From NCBI GenBank assembly GCA_016292515.1, contig JAEDIJ010000004.1, positions 1-64,000 on the forward strand: DNA of 64,000 bases, given 5' to 3'. The position numbers were made by a program, and so were the translations under genes. Every line of letters begins with the position of its first letter. Within the stretch, counting starts at the first letter, position 1. Below are positions 61,050 through 64,000 of this stretch, one piece after another. The notes beneath the pieces were generated by a model. That model had not been told where the DNA came from. It did no database searches and worked only from the letters and a program-made list of their open reading frames with translations. Origin of the DNA: Victivallaceae bacterium. GTDB lineage: Bacteria; Verrucomicrobiota; Lentisphaeria; Victivallales; Victivallaceae.

Positions 61050-62199
61050 AGCCAAACGCAAAAAATTGCTCCGGTTGCGGAAGATCCGCCGGATCGTCAG
61101 CACCGTTGTCGTAATGCTTGCGATCGTGATCGTTCTGTGCTGGTCAAGCGATTTCATCGTCGGCAAGATCCTCGCCTACCGGCTCGGCAATTACTGCGGT
61201 TCGGAAATCACCTACGATTCGTTGTCCGTCAACTTCAAAAAGGGGAGGGTGGACGTCCGCAATATCGCCGTCGCCAATCCGGACGGTTTTTCCGCACAGC
61301 CGCTGATATCCGCCGATACGTTCGTCTTTGACATCAATCCCTCGACGATCGGAGAAAACGTGATGGATGTGGATGAATTCCGCATCACCGGATTGAATCT
61401 TTTTTACGAAAGACAAAGTGCCGGAAAAAACAATTTTTCCAGTTTTGTCGATCAGTTCCCTCAGCAGAAATCGTCCAAAAGCGAGACGCTCTACCGGGTG
61501 AAAAAACTGCATATCATCGGTACCAAGGCGATTCTTCTCATCAACGACAGGGTCAATGTCGTCAAGATCGACGACATCATCCTTGACGACATCGGTATGG
61601 ATACCCCGGTTACCTGGGACGAACTCGTCGAGTATGTCGTCAGTCGTTTTTCGGGAATTTTCGACGCCGAGGATTTCGCCGTCCGCAACCCCGCGGGCTT
61701 TACGGAAACCAATTTCATAAGAGTTCATGATTTTCACGTTGAACTGGATATGAAAGACGTCCCTCTCCGCCGTTACCGTATCCGCAAGGCTTCCGCCGAG
61801 AGTTTTATGCTCAATATGGAAACGCTGACCAACGGGCGCAACAATATGCAGGAACTGGCGGCTTCTCTGATGCAGGATCAGCAGAAAGCTAAGGTTCGCC
61901 CATCTTCGGCATCGGTCGAGGTCGACGAATTTGTCATCGAAAATGTGATTTTGATCCTTTCCCGCAACGGGATTTCCAAACGGCTCCCGCTCGGCAGAAT
62001 GTATCTGAAAAATATCGGCAAAGAAAAAACTATGTCGGCGGAGGAAGTGTCGATCTTTTTGTTGATGCAACTCAATAATTTCGTCAACGCTTCGGGCACC
62101 AAGGTGGCGGCGACGATGAAAGAGTTGGTGGCGGAGTCCGCCGCGGGGCAGACGAAAGTTGAAAAAGCTCCCGTTTCGCCATCGTCGAAGCAACCGTAA
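61039..62199 (+). CDS. AsmA/DUF748-like inner membrane protein
   Basis: 386 residues. A basic N-terminus, one transmembrane helix (about 20-42), then a long periplasmic part with the AsmA-type pattern: YCGSEITYDSLSVNFKKGRV, VRNIAVANPDGFSAQPLISA, DEFRITGLNLFYERQ, VKKLHIIGTKAIL, then a second half with AVRNPAGFTETNFIRVHDF and VDEFVIENVILIL. Such proteins bridge or shuttle lipids between membranes. It starts 11 bp inside topA, so it is co-expressed with it. The C-terminus ends in a Ser/Pro/Lys tail. Function is inferred from resemblance. Confidence 0.75.
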
Positions 62200-62226
62200 A
62201 AACGGCTGTTTCAACGCCCGGAAAAC

Positions 62227-62266
62227 AAGGGAAAACCGCAAAATGCGCGTTTTCCCTTTTTTTTCT
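62227..62266 (+). terminator. Rho-independent terminator after topA operon
   Basis: AAGGGAAAAC (62227-62236) pairs with GTTTTCCCTT (62249-62258), followed by a run of T to about 62264. Confidence 0.92.
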
Positions 62267-62298
62267 TAAAAAAAGGGTGATTTTGAGCGAAAAACAAC

Positions 62299-62326
62299 TT
62301 GTTAAAAACGTTTGCCGGATTATATT
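62299..62326 (+). promoter_or_regulatory. Promoter of gyrA
   Basis: TTGTTA (62299-62304), 16-bp spacer, TATATT (62321-62326). Confidence 0.6.
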
Positions 62327-62416
62327 ATTAGTATGCAGGGAAGCGCGGTGCGCGCGCCCCGCTGTTTTGGTACGTCAATCAAGGGTTTCATAACCATAAA
62401 AATAAAGGTGTTTTGA

Positions 62417-64000
62417 ATGAGCGATCTTACGACCCGGGATATTCCGCTTGATATCGAAGATATTATGCATACTGCATATTTGCAGTACTCCCTCAGCGTC
62501 AACGTCGGACGCGCCATCCCCGATGTGCGCGACGGTCTGAAACCGGTCAACCGCCGTATTCTTTACGCGATGCGGCAGATGCACATCGGCAAATCCCACG
62601 CGACGGTCAAGTGCGCCAAGGTCGTCGGCGAAGTGATGGGTAACTATCACCCCCACGGCGATATGGCAATTTACGACGCGCTGGTGCGTCTCGCCCAACC
62701 TTTCTCGATGCGCGCGCCGCTGGTCGAGGGGCAGGGTAACTTCGGTACGCTCGACGGCGACCCCGCCGCGGCGGCGCGTTACACCGAGTGCCGCATGGAG
62801 CGTCTCGCCGAGGAAATGCTTGCCGATATCGAAAAAGACACCGTCGATATGGTGCCGACTTTCGATGAATCCGATACGGAACCGGCGGTGCTTCCGGCGA
62901 AGTTCCCGCAACTTCTGGTCAACGGTACGACCGGTATCGGCGTCGGTATGGCGACCTACATTCCGCCTCACAATCTCGGCGAAGTGATCGACGCCACCGT
63001 CTATTTGCTGGAAAAACCGACCGCTTCGGTCGATGAATTGCTGCAATTCCTGCCCGCTCCCGACTTCCCGACCGGAGCCATCATCCGCGGCAGGATGGCG
63101 ATGCGCCAGTTCTATCAGACCGGTCACGGCAGCGTCAAAGTCCGTTCCCGTGCCGACATTATCGAAAAAGACGGCCGCGAGCAGATCATCATTTCCGAGA
63201 TCCCCTACGCGATCAACAAGGCGACCGAAGTCAAACGCATCGCCGATCTGGTGCGCGACAAGGTGATCACCGGGATCTCCGAACTCAAAGATGAATCCAG
63301 CGAACGCAACGGCGTGCGCATTATCATCGACATCAAGCGCGGCGCGATGGCGCAGGTGGTGCTCAATCAGATTTTCGCCCACACGCAGTTTGAAACGACG
63401 ATTGGTTGTACGATGCTCGTCGTCGATCACAACCGCCCGCGCACGATGAATCTCGTGCAGGTGCTTCAAGCTTACATCGATCACCGGCTCGAAGTGATTC
63501 TGCGCCGGACTCTTTTCGATCTGGACAAGGCGAAAGCGCGCGCCCACATCCTCGAAGGTTTCAAGATCGCGATCGACAATCTCGACGAAGTGGTCAAGAT
63601 CATCCGCGAATCGCGCACCCGTCCGGATGCCGCCGCCGCGCTGATGGCGCGTTTCGGCTTTTCGCAGGTGCAGACCAACGCGATCCTCGATATGCGTCTG
63701 CATCAGTTGACCGGTATGGCGATCGACGACGTTTTGAATGAATTGGCGGAAGTCCATCAGCAGATCGCCTACTTGACCGAACTTGCCGAAAGCCGCGAAA
63801 AACGCATCGGCGTCGTGCGAGATGAATTGCTCGAAGTCAAGGAAAAATACGCCGATCCCCGTCGCACCGAGATCACGGCGGACGACACCGATCTCAACAT
63901 CGCCGATTTCATTCCGCGCCACAGTTGTGTGATCACGGTTTCCAATACCGGTTACATCAAGCGCGTGCCCGCCGACACCTACCACACGCAGCACCGCGGC
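62417..64000 (+). CDS. gyrA: DNA gyrase subunit A, 5' part
   Basis: First 528 residues; the gene runs out of the window. Start ATG 62417 (SDLTTRDIPLDIEDIMHTAY). Seen: RAIPDVRDGLKPVNRRILYA, HPHGDMAIYDALVRLAQPFS, GQGNFGTLDGDPAAAARYTE with the catalytic tyrosine at residue 122, and VNGTTGIGVGMAT. The numbering matches E. coli GyrA exactly, so the quinolone-determining Ser83 is Met here, while Asp87 is kept. GDPAAAARYTE marks GyrA and not ParC. gyrB is not in the window. Confidence 0.96.
   Translation, partial: MSDLTTRDIPLDIEDIMHTAYLQYSLSVNVGRAIPDVRDGLKPVNRRILYAMRQMHIGKSHATVKCAKVVGEVMGNYHPHGDMAIYDALVRLAQPFSMRAPLVEGQGNFGTLDGDPAAAARYTECRMERLAEEMLADIEKDTVDMVPTFDESDTEPAVLPAKFPQLLVNGTTGIGVGMATYIPPHNLGEVIDATVYLLEKPTASVDELLQFLPAPDFPTGAIIRGRMAMRQFYQTGHGSVKVRSRADIIEKDGREQIIISEIPYAINKATEVKRIADLVRDKVITGISELKDESSERNGVRIIIDIKRGAMAQVVLNQIFAHTQFETTIGCTMLVVDHNRPRTMNLVQVLQAYIDHRLEVILRRTLFDLDKAKARAHILEGFKIAIDNLDEVVKIIRESRTRPDAAAALMARFGFSQVQTNAILDMRLHQLTGMAIDDVLNELAEVHQQIAYLTELAESREKRIGVVRDELLEVKEKYADPRRTEITADDTDLNIADFIPRHSCVITVSNTGYIKRVPADTYHTQHRG

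Noticed and set aside
62375..63994. Minus-strand frame (539 aa) at the window end
   Set aside because: Antisense of gyrA, whose plus-strand motifs are unmistakable.

Overview
The window looks like a chromosomal segment of a Gram-negative bacterium of the PVC group, most likely a Lentisphaerota/Victivallales-type lineage. The lineage is inferred from gene content, not from a marker search. The supporting signs are a prepilin-type secreted protein with an H-X9-DG-like tail placed inside a sugar operon, GH42 and parallel beta-helix enzymes, LPS heptosyl- and glucosyltransferases, a eukaryote-like UDP-glucose dehydrogenase, and a kinase with DWG in place of DFG. GC content is moderate to high, except for an AT-rich island next to a tRNA-Asn gene. 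Most promoters that I can read have the form TTGnnn, 16-18 bp, TATATT.

Layout. 1-597: 3' end of mutY. 613-4408 (minus): a tightly coupled symporter, esterase and mntP operon. 4569-9734 (minus): a sugar-response operon headed by an autoregulated LacI repressor with a visible operator, followed by a TIM-barrel isomerase with a histone-like tail, a pseudopilin-like protein, two small secreted CBM-like proteins and an oxidoreductase. 9735-12609 (plus): small unknown proteins, a TibC-like iron-binding heptosyltransferase and ybaK. 12633-14997 (minus): a fab-type ketosynthase and waaF. 15139-20418 (plus): an oppD-like ATPase, mutL, a thioredoxin and an RlhA-like U32 protein. 20362-24670 (minus): tig-clpP-clpX followed by a protein kinase whose catalytic lysine appears relocated as in WNK kinases. 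24875-28352: pepD, rimO and pgsA. 28417: tRNA-Leu, followed by a striking array of mini-hairpins. 28960-33268: a beta-helix protein and a GH42 beta-galactosidase. 33491-36801 (minus): a third CBM-like protein, then rarA, a CYTH protein and rnhC. 36952-40828: a lipoprotein, yicC, cysE, yggS and an HTH protein. 40855-43279: frr, metX and metW. 43238-44593: tilS. 44667-49677: rdgB, an ornithine-type decarboxylase, waaG, a four-helix-bundle cassette and ugd. 49763: tRNA-Asn, followed by an AT-rich teichoic-acid-like island (50128-53167). 53251-62199: trmO, a mutarotase-like protein, glyS, an oxidoreductase, a palindromic element, a LolA-like lipoprotein, topA and an AsmA-like protein. 62417 to the window end: gyrA (5' part).

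The most unusual material is intergenic. At 28518-28850, 33280-33444, 47582-48237 and 57271-57542 there are composite elements made of runs of short perfect hairpins. Three of them are organised by 7-bp repeats: GCTTCAT/ATGAAGC spacers, GATGAGA/TCTCATC arms and (AGTTTTA)n arms. One carries a four-helix-bundle gene. They fit exactly between stop codons, tRNA ends and promoters, and may be one family of mobile or RNA-structured element. Other points of interest are the WNK-like kinase behind clpX, the triplicated C-terminal repeat of topoisomerase I, Met83 in GyrA, and a family of three small secreted beta-sandwich proteins.
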